This document shows positions 38,948-49,681 of a stretch of DNA of 64,000 nt, one piece after another. Positions within the stretch are counted from its first letter, which is position 1; each line of letters begins with the position of its first letter. The notes under the pieces were generated by a model that did not search any database, was not told where the DNA came from, and saw only the letters and a list, made by a program, of their open reading frames with translations. Origin of the DNA: Caldilineaceae bacterium (GTDB lineage Bacteria > Chloroflexota > Anaerolineae > Caldilineales > Caldilineaceae); contig JADLDO010000020.1 in assembly GCA_020846635.1 (NCBI GenBank), positions 248,001 to 312,000 of the forward strand. Reading direction: 5' to 3'. The position numbers and the translations under genes were made by a program.

Positions 38948-41581
38948 CTACCAATGAAGTGACAAGCCGCTGCCGGTTTCGGTGGCGGCTTTTGTTTGAT
39001 CTTTTTCAGGCTGTTCATGCCCACCGGCGATGAGCAGGGCCAACGCTGCCCAATTCCACCCTGCCAGCGGAGGCAGCGCTTGGAAGGCGTCCATCTGGGC
39101 ATGGGCCGCGGCCGCGATCAGCCCTGTCAACAGGCCTATTTGCAGCCATGTTAACCTATGCCGCTTCTGCTGCGTCCAATCATAGACGAGCAGCCCAACC
39201 GCCAGCAGCCATAGAAGCGCCAGTAGCCCGCCGCTGGTCACGATTTCCAGCCAGAGAAGATGCGGATGGCGCAGGTTGGGGTCAGCATTGGAGGTGAGCG
39301 ATAGATACGCCGGAAAGCTCCACCAAAAGCCATCTGGCCCCACGCCAAACAGGAAATGGTCGAACCAAAGCGCAACAGAGGGGAGCCAGCCGTCCACGCG
39401 CGCCATCAAGGTGGCAATGTTCATCAGGCGCGCCCGCCATATCCACAGCACAATCGCCAGCCCTATCCCCGCGGCTGCCAACAATCCCGCCAGCACGCGG
39501 CGCGACGGCAGTCGTATGGTGTGATGGCTCAGGAGGAACAACATCCCGGCAGGCAGCCCCAGAAGCACTGCGCCGCGACTGCCCGTTAGGAACAACGCAG
39601 CGCCCGTTGCGATGGCCCCCACACCCCACTGCCACCTCGCTCTGCCTCTACTCATCAGCGTGAGCCCGACGGTGATGGCAAGGGTTCTAATGAGGTAGAG
39701 CGCAGTATGGTTGGATGAGAAAGCGGGGCCTGTCAGGCGGCGCATGCCATCCACTGCGGTTCCACCCCCTTGCAGCCAGTCGATAAGACCGAAAGCAGTG
39801 AGCAGCAGACCTCCCGCCGCAAGCGCCACAACCAAGATGTGGGTGCGATGCAGGGTTGTGGACCAGGTGCGGATGAGCAGAAAGAGCAGGACAGGAACAA
39901 TGACCAGGTCGAGCATCCCGCGCCAGTAGGCCGGCCAATACCAGACGCCCGTTGCACTCAACGCCATGACCAGCACCCAACTCAACGCCACGCCAAGCCA
40001 GTGGTCGCGGGGGGGCGCTTTTGGGCGTTGCAGCCAGATTGCAGGCAGCAGGCAGAGCAGGGCCGCTTGTGTGGGGGGGATGGTCCAGCGCTGATCCAGC
40101 CAGACGAACTCCTTGTGATAATCGTGGAAGGGCAGCAGCGCCAATGTCAAGGCCAGCCCCAAACGGGGTTGTGCGGCAAAGCCGAGCGCGGTGATGGCCC
40201 AACAGAGCAAGATCAGCGGAGGCCACTCGGCAAGGTAGTAGACAAGCAGGAGCAGCGCCCAACCTGCTCCCCGCTGCCATGCTGGACGACTGAGCCACTG
40301 CGCTTGCCACTGTCCCCACGGCAGCATCCGGGCGGCAGCCATGCCACGCCAGAGCAACCCCACCACGGCAAGCCCCCAGAGCGCGACAGGTGTCCACAGG
40401 GCAAGCGCAGGCGCAGGCAGGCTGCGCGGGCGCGGCTGGTTAAAGAGGGCGGTTGATGTAGTGCGGAAGGCTTCTGCCAGTTGCGGCGTGAGGGCAAAGC
40501 CTGTTGTGGCACTGGTGAGCGGGGGTGTTGCTGCGGGCCAGCCCATCGCCACGACCCAGGGCCACTCATGATAGGCCATCTCCAGCGCGGCGACGGCAAA
40601 GATGCGCTGCTGCTCGGCGCTGACACTCTTCCAGGCTGTGCCGGGCAGACGATTCCAGCCATAGCGGATCAGCCAAATCGGAGTTTCTCCATCGCCGGCG
40701 CCGAGCATGGTTTGGCGTACCAACAGTGTGCGTCGTAAATTGAGCGCGCGACGGTCGACACGCGGGTCGTCCGGCCGCGTGGCAAAGCCAAAAGGCTGGA
40801 TGGCTACGCCGTCGAAATAGGGTGCGGCTCCCGCGGCATAAAGACGGTTCAGAAAATAGCGTTCGTCTTGGGCCAGGTGGCCGCGGTCGGAAGTCGGGGC
40901 CAGCGCAGCCAGCAGGATTTGTGCGTCGGCGTCTGTTTCGCGAATGGCCGAAGCTGCGGCTTTGAGCAGGCGCGCATAGTTCACCGGCTCGATATGGCTC
41001 TCGCCCCAATGGGGTGCGATATTGGGTTCATCCCAAATTTGATAGGTCTGCACCTGGTCGCCATAGCGCAGAGCTACGGCTTTGGCAAAGCGGGCGAAGG
41101 TGGTCGGGTCGGCAGGGGGGGCAAGCGGGCCATTGATGCTGTTCCGGTCATTGGGCGCACGTACCCACAGGGGGCTGCCATCCAACAAGAGAATAGGAAC
41201 CAGTTTGGCTTCATCAAGCAGGGCGAGGGCGCGGTCAACCTGCTGCCATTGATAGTCGCCGGGCGACGGCTCGATCTGGTCCCATGCCAGCCGGATTCGT
41301 GCCCAGCCAAAGCCCGCTGTAACCAATTCTTTCAGATCGCTGTTTGGATCGGTTTGTGATAACGTTGCGAGATCGAGGTTGATGCCCAGAAAAGGCAGTG
41401 AACTGGGGGGCGGCAGCGGGTGATGGATCAGGAAGGGGCTGGGGAGCCCGATGGTTTGGTCACGTAGCTGGCGCTGGGCCAGGTCAATCTGGGCGAGAAC
41501 CAGGCAAATCGCTGCGAAGATGAGCAGCAGCCGCAGCAGGGCCAGCGCAAAAGAGATCCTCGAACGGTGCGATGAGGGCAT
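38948..41581 (-). CDS. Glycoside-hydrolase-like / O-antigen ligase (Wzy/WaaL-type) fusion protein
   Basis: An 877-residue protein. After an N-terminal membrane segment, residues about 50-370 form a clan-A glycosidase-like barrel (WARIRLAWDQIEPSPGDYQW; the acid/base-type motif WDEPN near residue 183). Where such enzymes have the nucleophile in a TE-GW strand, this protein reads LIRYGWN (about 305), so the nucleophile Glu appears to be Arg and the barrel may only bind glycan. Residues about 385-870 are a polytopic domain with O-antigen ligase marks: SSNHTALYLIRTL, TGSRGAVLLGLPAG and HPHLLWLEIVTSGGL. It probably acts in surface-polysaccharide polymerisation or ligation. It starts 14 bases after the CHAT gene, so the two are likely co-transcribed. 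Confidence 0.82.
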   Translation of the reverse strand: MPSSHRSRISFALALLRLLLIFAAICLVLAQIDLAQRQLRDQTIGLPSPFLIHHPLPPPSSLPFLGINLDLATLSQTDPNSDLKELVTAGFGWARIRLAWDQIEPSPGDYQWQQVDRALALLDEAKLVPILLLDGSPLWVRAPNDRNSINGPLAPPADPTTFARFAKAVALRYGDQVQTYQIWDEPNIAPHWGESHIEPVNYARLLKAAASAIRETDADAQILLAALAPTSDRGHLAQDERYFLNRLYAAGAAPYFDGVAIQPFGFATRPDDPRVDRRALNLRRTLLVRQTMLGAGDGETPIWLIRYGWNRLPGTAWKSVSAEQQRIFAVAALEMAYHEWPWVVAMGWPAATPPLTSATTGFALTPQLAEAFRTTSTALFNQPRPRSLPAPALALWTPVALWGLAVVGLLWRGMAAARMLPWGQWQAQWLSRPAWQRGAGWALLLLVYYLAEWPPLILLCWAITALGFAAQPRLGLALTLALLPFHDYHKEFVWLDQRWTIPPTQAALLCLLPAIWLQRPKAPPRDHWLGVALSWVLVMALSATGVWYWPAYWRGMLDLVIVPVLLFLLIRTWSTTLHRTHILVVALAAGGLLLTAFGLIDWLQGGGTAVDGMRRLTGPAFSSNHTALYLIRTLAITVGLTLMSRGRARWQWGVGAIATGAALFLTGSRGAVLLGLPAGMLFLLSHHTIRLPSRRVLAGLLAAAGIGLAIVLWIWRARLMNIATLMARVDGWLPSVALWFDHFLFGVGPDGFWWSFPAYLSLTSNADPNLRHPHLLWLEIVTSGGLLALLWLLAVGLLVYDWTQQKRHRLTWLQIGLLTGLIAAAAHAQMDAFQALPPLAGWNWAALALLIAGGHEQPEKDQTKAATETGSGLSLHW
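38964..38998 (+). terminator. Terminator of the lipoprotein gene, inside the convergent gene
   Basis: AAGCCGCTGCCG (38964-38975) pairs with CGGTGGCGGCTT (38980-38991) with two G-T wobbles, then TTTTGTTTG. The hairpin lies within the last codons of the opposite-strand gene. Confidence 0.65.
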
Positions 41582-41595
41582 GGCGTTGTGGCAGG

Positions 41596-43014
41596 TTAGC
41601 CCTTGTTGGCGTCTTCGATCAACCGTTTTACGCGTAGCAGCGCCGCCTTATAGCGTCGATATTCGATGACCTTTTCGCCATAGGTGGCGCTATCGGGCTG
41701 CTTGACCAGGGCTGCCAGTTGATAGAGCAAGCTGCGTAACTCCTCGACAAGGTTGATCCATTTGCTGCGTAGAAAATAGAAGTCGGCGGGAAGCTGTTCG
41801 ACATTGGTCGTCGCGACCATTGTATCGATCCATTGTCCTTCAGCCTCGATGTCTAGGCTCGGTGGGCGGACAGGCAGCGGGCTGCTTTCTACCCTGCGCG
41901 CCTCCCCATCACCCGGATTGGGGCCAAAAGAAAAGATAGTACCGTTGCCACTGTTGAGCCAGAGTACCGGCGTGCCGAAGCTGAAATCGCCGGGATTGGC
42001 AGCATAGAGACCGCTGCGCGCCGCGCTCATGGCGAGATCAATCGCCCCAGGACAGGAGCCACCGATCAATTCTTCGTAGAGAAAATGGGCGAAGTCGATG
42101 GCGGCGTCGTCACGAATGGCATATTGCATGGCAATGATAGCAGGCACACCCGCTTGCAGCAATTGTGTGGCTACGCCGGCAAAAGGATGAGGCCCCGCAG
42201 GGCGCGCAGCCAAACAGCTATTGAGAAAGGCCAACTTGACGGAGGGTGAGCGTTCCATGACCGCGCGCAAGGACTGCGCTGGGCTCAATACGGGGCGACC
42301 CCGCTGCCAAAGCTGAAGGCCATTGGGTTCGCCATGCCCGATGAAGTGCAGAATCGCGGGCTTCACCTTTGCCAGCTTGCTGCGTAGGTCCGTGATGGTA
42401 AAGGTTCCCGTCAACTTTTCTACCTGGACAAGATCGTTGCCGGCCTTGTCTGTGCCAAGCGTTCGCATGATCTGGTGGACTTCTGCGATTTCGCGTTCGC
42501 TGTCGATGGCTTTGCTGGGGTCGTCGGGAGCCGCAATGAGCACGCGCAGGGGCAGCGGAACCTGCAAACGGCGTGACGGCCCTACATGGCGATAGATGGT
42601 CGCCACGCGCACCAATGCAAAGTGGGGATGGGCCGCAAAGATCACCCCCCGATCCGCATCATAGAGGCTTTCCCAGGGCAGCGCGGCCACAAAGGGCGGC
42701 TGGAGATCCAAGCGCAGCCGCAGCCCTTCTATTCTTTCTCGCTCAATATCGGCGCGGGCCGCGATCCAGAGTTCACGTACATCTCCTTGCATCAGCGCAT
42801 CCCACAGGCGGCTGCCCACGGCCGTGAGTGCGTCGGCGTCAGGCGTAATCATGGAGTTCGCCAACGTCTGATAAGCCTTGTGCCATACCGGGTCGAGGAT
42901 GCTGGGCGCGAAGCTGCCATTGGCTGTATAGGAGCCATAGCGCGCCGTAATAGCATAGGGCGTGCTTGCTCCTTGAATCATAATATCAAAATCCGCCAAC
43001 GTGCAGTTCGCCAT
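41596..43014 (-). CDS. CHAT-domain (caspase-like) protein
   Basis: A 472-residue protein. The CHAT peptidase core spans about residues 80-365, with LDLQPPFVAALPWESLYD at its start, the catalytic-type His in LHFIGHGEPNG (about 225) and Cys in LAFLNSCLAARP (about 267), and the later GVPAIIAMQYAIRDDAA and GTPVLWL segments. The C-terminal 100 residues are helical and charged, without a recognised domain. CHAT proteins are cysteine peptidases of the caspase clan found in signalling, regulated cell death and defence systems. No partner sensor (TPR, NACHT, Cas7-11) is encoded nearby, so the role is open. ATG 43014 has AGGATC just upstream. Confidence 0.88.
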   Translation of the reverse strand: MANCTLADFDIMIQGASTPYAITARYGSYTANGSFAPSILDPVWHKAYQTLANSMITPDADALTAVGSRLWDALMQGDVRELWIAARADIERERIEGLRLRLDLQPPFVAALPWESLYDADRGVIFAAHPHFALVRVATIYRHVGPSRRLQVPLPLRVLIAAPDDPSKAIDSEREIAEVHQIMRTLGTDKAGNDLVQVEKLTGTFTITDLRSKLAKVKPAILHFIGHGEPNGLQLWQRGRPVLSPAQSLRAVMERSPSVKLAFLNSCLAARPAGPHPFAGVATQLLQAGVPAIIAMQYAIRDDAAIDFAHFLYEELIGGSCPGAIDLAMSAARSGLYAANPGDFSFGTPVLWLNSGNGTIFSFGPNPGDGEARRVESSPLPVRPPSLDIEAEGQWIDTMVATTNVEQLPADFYFLRSKWINLVEELRSLLYQLAALVKQPDSATYGEKVIEYRRYKAALLRVKRLIEDANKG

Positions 43015-43040
43015 GATCCTGCCGTAATCCTCCCGTCAAA

Positions 43041-43069
43041 TTGACAGGGCTATCCCTGCCTCGTACAAT
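43041..43069 (+). promoter_or_regulatory. Near-consensus sigma-70 promoter
   Basis: TTGACA (43041-43046), exactly 17 bases, TACAAT (43064-43069). It lies in the divergent gap and drives rightward transcription into the membrane protein gene at 43177, with a predicted leader of about 100 bases. Confidence 0.75.
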
Positions 43070-43176
43070 GAACCGGCTTGCTATCTATGCAAGACGTTTG
43101 AATCTGCTATTCGTTATGGCAGAAACTTATACGCTTCCAAAGAATATGCGAATTTTAGCCTGGTCTAACTACTTAC

Positions 43177-44163
43177 ATGCGTGCAAATCCGCCTGAACAA
43201 CTTGGCCCCCTGCTTGAAAATTGGACACGAAATCGCCAGTTTCGGCTGCGCCCGCTTTTGCGGCGTGGACAGCGGCGGCTGCTGGCCCTCATCACGCGCA
43301 TCCGCATGGGGCGGCAAGTGGCGGATGTTGACTATCGAGACCGGATCAGCGTGGCGACGTGGATGGTGGTATTGGGGTGGGGGCTAAGTCTGCTTGTGCG
43401 CTTGCCGACCGCTGAGGTTAGTTTCTGGGCGTTGGGTTCGCCGGTTGCCATTTCGATCACAGGAACCTTGTTGGCGGCTTTCTTTCTGGCGATTATGGCC
43501 GCTGCCGGTGCTGAAAGTGTGGTATCGGTGCATCCGCTTTTTGTGGCGCGCCAGGCACGTATACACACCTGGTCGTTCTGGGCGCTGCCGATGGCGCTGG
43601 CGATCATCACCACAGTGCTGCTGCCGCTGGTGAGCAGCGCCTTGATGCAGGTGGTCGCGCTCGCGTTGAGCGGTGTGCTGCTGGCTGCGGCCTATTTTGG
43701 TCTCTATGCCACTGTGGAGCGGGGCAAGCCAAGATTCAGACGCTCGCGTCTCTGGCTGGATGCGCTCGCCTACGGTTCGGCGTTGATCCTCTTTCTCTTT
43801 GTCTACCAGACGCGCACGCGCAGCCTGCTTTCGGGTACGCTGGTCGCCGTGACGGCGATGCTGCTGGCTGCCGAGATTTTGCGTACCGCTACCCCCCGCT
43901 CGAGCGCGGCCCTGACCTATAGTGGTATCATTGGCCTGGTTTTGGGCCAGGTGACTTGGGCGCTGAACTATTGGGTGCTGCCGGGGCTGACAGGTGGGCT
44001 GCTGTTGCTGTTGATCTTCTATTTGCTGGTGGGGATCGGCCAACAGGGCTTGCAAGAGCGGTTGACCGCGCGGGTCATGTGGGAATTTGTGATCTTTGGT
44101 CTGATGGCGCTGGCACTGATTGCGCTGGTTGGCCCAGGCTTTAGCTTTGCGACCTCTCCTTAG
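43177..44163 (+). CDS. Polytopic membrane protein of unknown function
   Basis: A 328-residue protein with a basic, Arg-rich N-terminal cytosolic segment (about 1-60) and about eight hydrophobic helices. There are few charged residues in the helices and no transporter motif I recognise. It is divergent from the CHAT gene and shares its upstream region. The convergent panE gene ends 35 bases beyond its stop, and no hairpin lies between them. Confidence 0.7.
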   Translation: MRANPPEQLGPLLENWTRNRQFRLRPLLRRGQRRLLALITRIRMGRQVADVDYRDRISVATWMVVLGWGLSLLVRLPTAEVSFWALGSPVAISITGTLLAAFFLAIMAAAGAESVVSVHPLFVARQARIHTWSFWALPMALAIITTVLLPLVSSALMQVVALALSGVLLAAAYFGLYATVERGKPRFRRSRLWLDALAYGSALILFLFVYQTRTRSLLSGTLVAVTAMLLAAEILRTATPRSSAALTYSGIIGLVLGQVTWALNYWVLPGLTGGLLLLLIFYLLVGIGQQGLQERLTARVMWEFVIFGLMALALIALVGPGFSFATSP

Positions 44164-44198
44164 CGCTTCCTCGCTTCCTTATTCCTAATCTCTTGTTT

Positions 44199-45272
44199 CT
44201 AATTCTTTGTGTGCTGATAGGCTTGCGCGCCTGTCACCAACTTTTCTACGTTGCCCCGCCAGGATTCTTGCTGTTGAGGATCTGCCAGCAGCGCGGTGAC
44301 TGTGTCGGTCAATAGGGCATTGATCGGCGTCGAAATGCCTACCTCCTGACCCCGTACCACCACTGCGCCATTCAACCAACCGATTTCGCTTTTGCGTTTG
44401 CCCTGGTGCAGGTCAATGTGCAGGCTGGGCAGCTTGTCGCCGCGCGCGCCCCTCACCTGGCGGCGTAGGATGCCACGCAAGAGGGCATTGGGGGCGCGGC
44501 GGATGAGTGGGGCCAGCCATGCAAAGGGATAGCTGCCGAGGTTGACCGGTGGAATCTGGGCGGCAGCCATGACGGCGAGGGCCTCACGCCAGGCGGCGAT
44601 CTCGAGATCGACGACGCGTGCATCGGCAAAGAGGCGGGCGGGCGGCTGGTCGAGAATGGCGCTGGTTGCATTGCCCATCATGTTCATGAGCAGCTTTGTC
44701 CACTTCATACCGGGGGCGTTTGAATAGCGTTTTGCCTTAAATCCTGCGGCTAGGAATGCACTGTGAACGGCTTCGACCAGGGCTGCGGGTGTGTGCGATG
44801 ACCAGGGGCTAAGCCCCATCGTGAAGCTAGGCCGGTCAATGCGGATGAGCGCCGGGCCTTGCACGCTGACAGGGGTGGTGAGCGTGCCTGCGATCACCTG
44901 CCCGTCCCCCCAAGCGGCGGCGATGGCTTCCTCGTTGCCCACACCATTTTGCAGGCTGAGGATAACCGGGCGTCCCTCGATGGAAACTGCGCTGGTCAGT
45001 TCGTCTAGAGCGGTGGCAGTGTCATAGCTCTTGACGGTTAGAATTGCCAGGTCATAGGATTCGCCGCCTGCAAAGGCGTCACGGGTGCTGCCCGCGGCGT
45101 TGACGGTGCGGATGACCTGCTCATCTTCGCCATAGCGCAAGCGCAGGCCCAGATCTGCCACAGCTGCAGCAAAGTGGGGTCGCCCGACCAATGTAACGTT
45201 CTCTCCTGCCAATGCCAGTTTGCCACCGACCAAACAGCCAATTGCCCCTGCGCCAATCACCAAGATCCTCAC
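44199..45272 (-). CDS. panE: Ketopantoate reductase family protein (PanE/ApbA)
   Basis: A 357-residue NADP-dependent oxidoreductase. The N-terminal Rossmann motif is GAGAIGCLVGGKLALAG, followed by LTVKSYDTATALDEL with the family Lys and SLQNGVGNEEAIA; the C-terminal domain holds KWTKLLMNMMGNATSA. It would reduce 2-dehydropantoate to pantoate for coenzyme A synthesis. It is 40-50 residues longer than typical. Its GTG start overlaps the glpC stop (GTGA), so it is translated from the glycerol operon, an odd place for a pantothenate gene. A different 2-oxo acid substrate is possible. Confidence 0.82.
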   Translation of the reverse strand: MRILVIGAGAIGCLVGGKLALAGENVTLVGRPHFAAAVADLGLRLRYGEDEQVIRTVNAAGSTRDAFAGGESYDLAILTVKSYDTATALDELTSAVSIEGRPVILSLQNGVGNEEAIAAAWGDGQVIAGTLTTPVSVQGPALIRIDRPSFTMGLSPWSSHTPAALVEAVHSAFLAAGFKAKRYSNAPGMKWTKLLMNMMGNATSAILDQPPARLFADARVVDLEIAAWREALAVMAAAQIPPVNLGSYPFAWLAPLIRRAPNALLRGILRRQVRGARGDKLPSLHIDLHQGKRKSEIGWLNGAVVVRGQEVGISTPINALLTDTVTALLADPQQQESWRGNVEKLVTGAQAYQHTKN

Positions 45273-46531
45273 ACCAATGCTCGCTTCTCTAAGTCATAGA
45301 GACCATAGGCAGCGGCGAGAATTTCGATGGGGTGGCGGCTGGGGATGCTCGTGCCATGCTCCAACTGCCAGCGACAAGTTTCGGAATCACATGCAGTATA
45401 GGTCACTTCGGCCCCTTGCGCGCGCACGAAGCTAAATAATTCTGCGCCTACATCCATCGCGATCTGATATTTTTCACTCTTGTAGCCATAGGTTCCGGCG
45501 ATACCGCAACAGCGGGCAAAGCTCTCGCGCACTTCTAGGCCGGGGATCAGGCCGAGGATTTCCAGGGCCGGTTTGCCGATGCGATGGGCGCGCTGCTGGC
45601 AGGGCGCATGATAGGGCAAGAGCAGGGGCAGCGTGCGGAAATCGGTACGCAGTTCGCCTTGCTCATGAAGCTCATGCAGCCATTCAAAGATGTCCCAGGT
45701 GCCGTGAATCAGCTCTTTACTGGCCTCATCGTGCATATCGAGCAGTTCGGGCGCTTCTTCCTTGAGGGTGAGCGTGCAGCTTGTGCTGGTGCCGATGATG
45801 GGGAAGCCGCCGCGCGCAAAGCTGGAGAGGGTGGCGACGTTGCGCTGGTGATAGCCGCGCGCGGCGGCAAATTCACCATTGCTCAACATGGGCAGCCCAC
45901 AGCAATTTTGGGGGGGGACGATGACCTCATAGCCATGATGTTCAAAGACGGCAATGGCGGCTTTGCCCACAAAAGGCTCATAGTATTGGGTGGCGCAGGC
46001 GTGAAAGTAGACGACTTTCTTGGGGCTGCGCAGCCGTTTGCGGGAGGTGCGCTGCAACCATTCGCGCAGCGAACCCTTCTCGCTCCAACGGGGCAAGGGC
46101 GCTTCCCGCGCAATCCCCAGCACCTTATCTGCCAAGAGCCGGCTGAGGGGATTGTGCAGGGCTAGATTGGCAACGGTGGGTGCGATGTTGCCGAGCTTGC
46201 CGAGTAATTCATTGCGCCCAAGCAGCCGGTTACGCAGCGGCACGCCCGACTTGGCGACAATCTGGGCGCGGGCGCGCGCGTTGATCTCGGCAATCTTAAC
46301 GCCCGTGGGGCAGACATCGTTGCAGACACGACAGCCTGAACAGTAATCCACTGACGCGTCAGGCGACTCCTCCTGGCCTGGTTCACGAAAACGCTGCGCC
46401 TGTGGCCCGACATACTTGGGGCCAGGAAAGCGGTCGGTGACCGCGGAAACGGGGCAGTAGGCGGTACAGATATTGCATTTGATACATTCGTCGAGCGTAT
46501 GATCGACGGATTCCCAAGAGATGGTGTGCAT
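45269..46531 (-). CDS. glpC: Anaerobic glycerol-3-phosphate dehydrogenase subunit C
   Basis: A 420-residue iron-sulphur membrane-associated subunit. Two [4Fe-4S] motifs lie near the N-terminus (CIKCNICTAYCP, CSGCRVCNDVCP). Two cysteine-rich CCG modules follow, the first with NCCGLP near residue 210 and the second with RCCGIAGTYG near 340. GlpC anchors GlpAB and carries electrons to menaquinone. glpB lies immediately upstream (its stop is 4 bases before this start). Confidence 0.93.
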   Translation of the reverse strand: MHTISWESVDHTLDECIKCNICTAYCPVSAVTDRFPGPKYVGPQAQRFREPGQEESPDASVDYCSGCRVCNDVCPTGVKIAEINARARAQIVAKSGVPLRNRLLGRNELLGKLGNIAPTVANLALHNPLSRLLADKVLGIAREAPLPRWSEKGSLREWLQRTSRKRLRSPKKVVYFHACATQYYEPFVGKAAIAVFEHHGYEVIVPPQNCCGLPMLSNGEFAAARGYHQRNVATLSSFARGGFPIIGTSTSCTLTLKEEAPELLDMHDEASKELIHGTWDIFEWLHELHEQGELRTDFRTLPLLLPYHAPCQQRAHRIGKPALEILGLIPGLEVRESFARCCGIAGTYGYKSEKYQIAMDVGAELFSFVRAQGAEVTYTACDSETCRWQLEHGTSIPSRHPIEILAAAYGLYDLEKRALV

Positions 46532-46535
46532 AGGT

Positions 46536-47787
46536 TTATATCATTTGGCGCTGCGCCAGAATCGCCTGTGCTGCCGCGGCCCCTGTCGCCAGGGCGAGGG
46601 CTTCATGGCTGCGGGTGCGGATGGAGTCGGCATGGGCGAGCAAGTTGCCTGCGGCCCACAGGTTGCTATAGAGGACGCTGCCCTGCGCGTCAACAGGCTG
46701 CCATGCAGGGTTGACCTGTACGCCCCCTTGAAAGATCGGATGACCGGCAGGGTCGAGAAATTCAGGACGAAACCAATGGCCGCGGCTGGCAGGCATGGAC
46801 AAGGGCAGGTTAAAGAGCGTTTCCCAACTGCGCCCGGTGTGATCGCTGTTAAAGCCGCCCCCCAAAAAGCCGCCTGTGGCAAGTAGATACGTTCTGGCGC
46901 GGTGGCGCAAGGGGCGCGCGCTGGTGGCAGTGGCAACCCAGGCGATACTATCACCCTCTGTGCCAAATTCCACCGCAGCCATGTTGCTCTCTACACGCCC
47001 CCCGAATTGCCCTAACCGCCTTACCAGCGCGTGATGGAGGCGCAGACCGGGGACGCTGGGCGGTAAAGTAGGAATTTCGGCAACCGGCGCGCCGGTAACG
47101 CTTTGCAGCTTGGCGATCACTTGCGGGTGTTGTGCTAAACCCAGAATGGCAGGAAAGGCGATGCGCTCACCGGGCGTTACGATATGGCGCAGCACCTCGC
47201 CAAGCGCGTCCAGGCGCGCCAGATCATCGAGTCCCTCGGCCAAATGGACATTGTTGGGATTGGTGCGATCCGTGATCAGCGACAGGGGCAGGATATGGGC
47301 GCGGGCCGCGTGACCCTGGCGGCGCAGATTTTCGGCGATGAGCGCAGGATAGAAGTCATTGAAGTGATCAAAACCCACAATCAGCAGCGGCGATGGGTCA
47401 TCCAGCCGCGCGGCTGCCTGGGCAGTGGGCGCAAGATAGGCGGGGCGCTTGGCTCCCACGGCACTGGGCAGCCAGAGATTGGCCTCATCTGCTGCACCAG
47501 AATAGACAAGACCCTCATCTGCCAACCACCCTTGTAGCTCTGCCAACGCTTGGCGCAGCGTCACATCTCCCACTTGGCGCAGGGGATGGGGCGCGGGCAG
47601 GTGGTTAAGCGCAGCAAAGGGGGCATCTATCGGGCTGTTGTCAGGCAGATAGCCGAGCAGGTCGATGGTGGCTGCGCTCCAGTGCAGAGCGTTGAGGCCT
47701 TTGGTAATTACACGCACTGACAGCCCAGCCTGGGCCGCGTAGATCGCCGCGGTCAGCCCCGATAGCCCCGCGCCGATGACAAGCAGA

Positions 47788-47795
<8 letters not shown>
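46536..47795 (-). CDS. glpB: Anaerobic glycerol-3-phosphate dehydrogenase subunit B
   Basis: A 419-residue flavoprotein from ATG 47795, which overlaps the glpA stop in ATGCTTGA; a longer upstream frame would run deep into glpA. The N-terminal dinucleotide-binding motif is VIGAGLSGLTAAIYAAQAGL, and the C-terminal part ends with YSNLWAAGNLLAHADSIRTRSHEALALATG, typical of the GlpB fold (quoted in part: NLWAAGNLLAHAD). It transfers electrons between GlpA and GlpC. Confidence 0.92.
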
Positions 47796-49569
<1,774 letters not shown>

Positions 49570-49615
49570 GGGTCTATTGTACTCTGGGGTGGAATGTGGG
49601 GCAAAGGGAGGAAGA

Positions 49616-49675
49616 AGGGATGAAGGAGGAGGGATGAAAAGAGATCGTATCGATATACTCTGCTTTCATCCTTCA
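49616..49675. repeat. Palindromic intergenic element, family GAGGGATGAA (copy 2)
   Basis: GGAGGGATGAAAAG (49628-49641) pairs imperfectly with CTTTCATCCTTC (49663-49674). The left half matches the element at 30113-30138 at 23 of 26 positions. It occupies the gap between the EI gene and glpA. Confidence 0.6.
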
Positions 49676-49681
49676 TTCTTT

